Below are positions 62,501 through 64,000 of a DNA stretch of 64,000 bases, piece by piece. The stretch is from contig CM042567.1 of NCBI GenBank assembly GCA_023630585.1, positions 14,893,501-14,957,500 of the forward strand. Direction: 5' to 3'. The first letter of the stretch is position 1, and each line of letters starts with the position of its first letter. Position numbers and translations under genes: made by a program. Origin of the DNA: Cranoglanis bouderius. Lineage: Eukaryota; Chordata; Actinopteri; Siluriformes; Cranoglanididae. The notes beneath the pieces are model-generated. The model made no database searches, was not told the origin of the DNA, and saw nothing but the letters and a program-made list of their open reading frames with translations.

Positions 62501-64000
62501 AATTTGCAGTTTACATGGACGTCAAACCTCTCTGCTGCTGGGTGAACCGCTTAGATTTTTAAACTGAATGATCAAGCATGACTTCAATTAGAGGTGGGGG
62601 TGGGGGAAACTGAGAACTGGAGATTGACACCTGTGTCTAAAACAAACTGCTACACTTTGACTCGTGCAGCTCGCATGAGCACAAAAATAAACAGTTCTTG
62701 TGGTTGTAATGTTCGTGCTGTGATATTATGATTCACAGCATATTCTAACGCTATGATGCTTTGTGTGTCACTCACAAGATGCAGCAGGACCCTCAGGGCA
62801 TCTCTGGCTTTGTCTGGATACTGCAGGATCTCAGCCAGGGCTTGGCTAATCAGAGACGAGGGACTGTTCAGCTTCACATCACTGCCAATCAGCATGAAGC
62901 CTAAGGAAACATGAGAGGTTTTAGCTAGAAAGTCAGCTATAAAAATGATCATCACAGTGGCACTGCGTGTTTAACAGCATGGCCTAACCTGCCCAGTTGG
63001 AAGGATGAGAGAACTGTTTGCTGCCCTGGAGCGTTTTCATGGCGTCGGCGAGGGCGGCGCTGGCCTTTGTGCCGTTCAGCAGGGCTGTGTAGAAAGCATG
63101 GACGAACATTTTGGAGGCAGCTACAGGCACAGGCCACAAAGACACCAGCACACACTGAGCGCCTGCGGCTAAAAAGGCTCGGGTAAGTCCCACCACTCCG
63201 TCTGCTGTCACCTTACTATCTGATTCCTGGTAGGAACTGGACAGATCAAAACACAGCACGGCATTAGCACCATTAGCATTAGCCTCAGAATAAGGCCGTT
63301 AGCTGATACAGCTCAAGGAAACTGTAAATCGTCTGTAACTCTACTGAGAACATGGGAAGTGGAGCATGGCCAGTTTAACACAAACTGAGGATGTAGCATA
63401 TGGGTGATTACACAGAATAATTTTAACGTTTCCCTGTATTAGGAAAAGCATGGAAAACACATTTACTTGAAACACACTTATAAGACTAAGAGAGAAAAAT
63501 AGATTACAAGTTAATAAATGTGTAAAACAAAATACATATAAATATAAAGATATCTGTGCGTCCTTTAGAACAGAGACAGACTGACCCCAGCACCACTAGT
63601 TTGACGGGCAGCCGGAGGTCCAGGATGTCTGCAGCTGTAAGCAGAAACTCCTGCAGTGGTGGGCTGTCACACACACTCTCAGCGTCGCTGGCGTCATCTC
63701 TGATACTGTAGCTAGATTTCACACTGCCCTCAGTGCCCCCGGATGCCCCGCCCGAAGTATTAGCACCATGCCCAGTGCCCACATCCTGATTGGGTGCTAG
63801 CACCAGAGCTGCCAGCTTCCAGGAGACGTGTGTGGCGAAGTGGGCACACTCAGCCTGGCTCAAGGCGCTCATGACCCGCTGCTTGGTGGCACCTGGACCG
63901 GTTAGAGGCTGACAGCCCAGCAGCTCGGCCACCATGTGGGCCTCCTCCTCAGCAGAAGGCATTGGACCCCACAGCCAGCGCTCCATCACTGAGGCGGGCA
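58042..64000 (-). CDS. ttc28: Tetratricopeptide repeat protein 28, 3' part of gene (last 954 residues)
   Basis: Nine coding exons of Ttc28, a large TPR scaffold linked to centrosome and midbody in mammals (human 2481 aa). The 5' part with the TPR array lies beyond the right edge. Exons: 63586-64000 (partial), 62989-63236, 62776-62900, 62229-62460, 60447-60523, 60235-60258, 59937-60066, 59660-59767, 58042-59549. Phases close at all junctions. The first exons carry the CHAT domain, with QAECAHFATHVSW, LPVKLVVLG and TRAFLAAGAQCVLVSLWPVP. Next come the conserved WQALLSAVGFRLD and LCKLITASETGEQ blocks, and finally a 501-residue Ser/Pro-rich tail with DSSSSLESLASAQSV, SDTGESDQSSTETDSTVKSQ and the invariant end GNGYKFLSPGRFFPSSKC. 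The catalytic Cys expected after LVVL in active CHAT proteases is Tyr. Transcription runs toward pitpnb on the same strand. Confidence 0.97.
59660..59767 (-). CDS. ttc28: ttc28 exon FDLCEVGQEE
   Basis: The exon encodes FDLCEVGQEEVVLKTGKQAN, then RRTMHFALQSLLALF. The acceptor is TTTTGTAG and the donor GTAAGA. Confidence 0.96.
59937..60066 (-). CDS. ttc28: ttc28 exon LHQVLVQLQ
   Basis: The exon encodes LHQVLVQLQSGEKEQDFS, then VSISVQLWRLPGCHEFLAAL. The acceptor is TTCTCGGCAG and the donor GTAAGT. Confidence 0.95.
60235..60258 (-). CDS. ttc28: ttc28 24-nt microexon (AVKNVVGM)
   Basis: The exon is GCTGTTAAAAATGTAGTGGG followed by AATG, between the acceptor TTTGAAG and the consensus donor GTAAGT. 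Human TTC28 has AVKNMVGM exactly between the LIxR and LHQVLVQLQ blocks, so the match is positional as well as sequence-level. The upstream pyrimidine tract is weak. Confidence 0.9.
60447..60523 (-). CDS. ttc28: ttc28 exon LPPPALQALCKLI
   Basis: The exon encodes LPPPALQALCKLITASETG through QLISR. The acceptor is GTGTCCTCAG and the donor GTGAGG. A 1.7-kb intron on its 5' side holds TIR-element and SINE-like fragments. Confidence 0.94.
60962..61335 (+). mobile_element. TIR element copy B, opposite orientation, in ttc28 intron
   Basis: The reverse complement of copy A, with shared stretches such as TTCTGCAGCAAAACCCAGCA and TTTAATTTTGTGCTAGAAAA. It ends AGGGTGTCTAAAACTTTTGC then ACAGTACTGTA. Its left end is truncated near 60962. 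Confidence 0.65.
61425..61488 (+). repeat. Partial duplicate of TIR-element right end
   Basis: AAAGTTTGTACC, an A run, then AGGGTGTCTAAATCTTTTGC and ACAGTAGTATA repeat the final 60 bp of the neighbouring element about 150 bp further on. Confidence 0.6.
61765..61895 (+). mobile_element. SINE-like fragment
   Basis: GAGCAAGGCCCTTAATCAAG and TTGGATAAAAGTGTGTGCCA followed by AAATAAATAAATG are the typical 3' part of tRNA-derived fish SINEs. The head with Pol III boxes is degraded. Confidence 0.5.
62060..62190 (+). mobile_element. Second SINE-like tail fragment
   Basis: AAGTCACTTTGGATAAGGAC then GTCTGCTAAATGCTG and an AT-rich end resemble the same SINE tail. It lies 35 nt from a ttc28 exon. Confidence 0.45.
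62229..62460 (-). CDS. ttc28: ttc28 exon VEKSLQRIQSGQ
   Basis: The exon encodes VEKSLQRIQSGQRNSMYTSQ, VGGVPGWQALLSAVGF and GDRLQQCSATLQSLL. The acceptor is TCATCCCCAG and the donor GTACAC. Confidence 0.95.
62776..62900 (-). CDS. ttc28: ttc28 exon FMLIGSDVKLN
   Basis: The exon encodes FMLIGSDVKLNSPSSLISQ to ALRVLLHL. The acceptor is TTCCTTAG and the donor GTGAGT. Confidence 0.95.
62989..63236 (-). CDS. ttc28: ttc28 second CHAT exon
   Basis: The exon encodes SYQESDSKVTADGVVGLT, then RAFLAAGAQCVLVSLWPVP and KQFSHPSNWA. The acceptor is GATCTGTCCAG and the donor GTTAGG. The phases 2 in and 1 out match its neighbours. Confidence 0.95.
63586..64000 (-). CDS. ttc28: ttc28 CHAT exon, truncated by window edge
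   Basis: The exon enters from the right edge in frame (PASVMERWLWGPMPSAEEEA) and ends LVVLG before the donor GTCAGT. It contains the CHAT histidine region HFATHVSW. A Ser/Gly/Thr-rich insert (GHGANTSGGASGGTEG) lies between the two CHAT halves. Confidence 0.94.

Overview
The window is vertebrate, and almost certainly teleost, nuclear DNA. Split genes use consensus GT-AG introns, long CA, TA and GA microsatellites are abundant, and fish-type Tc1/mariner, L2-like and SINE-like fragments are scattered through it. An otophysan fish such as a catfish is a guess from repeat flavour only. No bacterial, phage or plasmid feature was seen.

The right 27 kb holds three genes, all on the minus strand, in the order known from human chromosome 22q12: ttc28 (only its 3' portion, 58042-64000, 5' end beyond the window), pitpnb (complete, 44133-55222, 11 coding exons including an 8-nt microexon, 272 aa) and mn1 (large coding exon 37160-40259; the small terminal exon is either the weak candidate at 32794-33008 or lies outside the window). 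Exon limits were derived by matching reading phase and splice sites to the known protein families. Every pitpnb and ttc28 junction closes in phase.

The left 31 kb is a gene desert downstream of mn1. It holds microsatellites, two copies of a roughly 190-bp repeat, a degenerate Tc1-like element, part of a TIR element with a second inverted copy near 61 kb, and several complex unique stretches that could be conserved regulatory DNA. No convincing protein-coding gene was found there. The many short open frames are made of microsatellite or random frames.

The three genes do not form a pathway: Pitpnb is a lipid carrier at Golgi/ER membranes, Mn1 a nuclear transcriptional co-regulator and Ttc28 a large TPR/CHAT scaffold. 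Their adjacency is ancestral vertebrate synteny. I found no clear undescribed system. The most rewarding details are the two microexons, the CHAT domain without its cysteine, the Gln262 C-terminus of Pitpnb, and the unresolved mn1 last exon.
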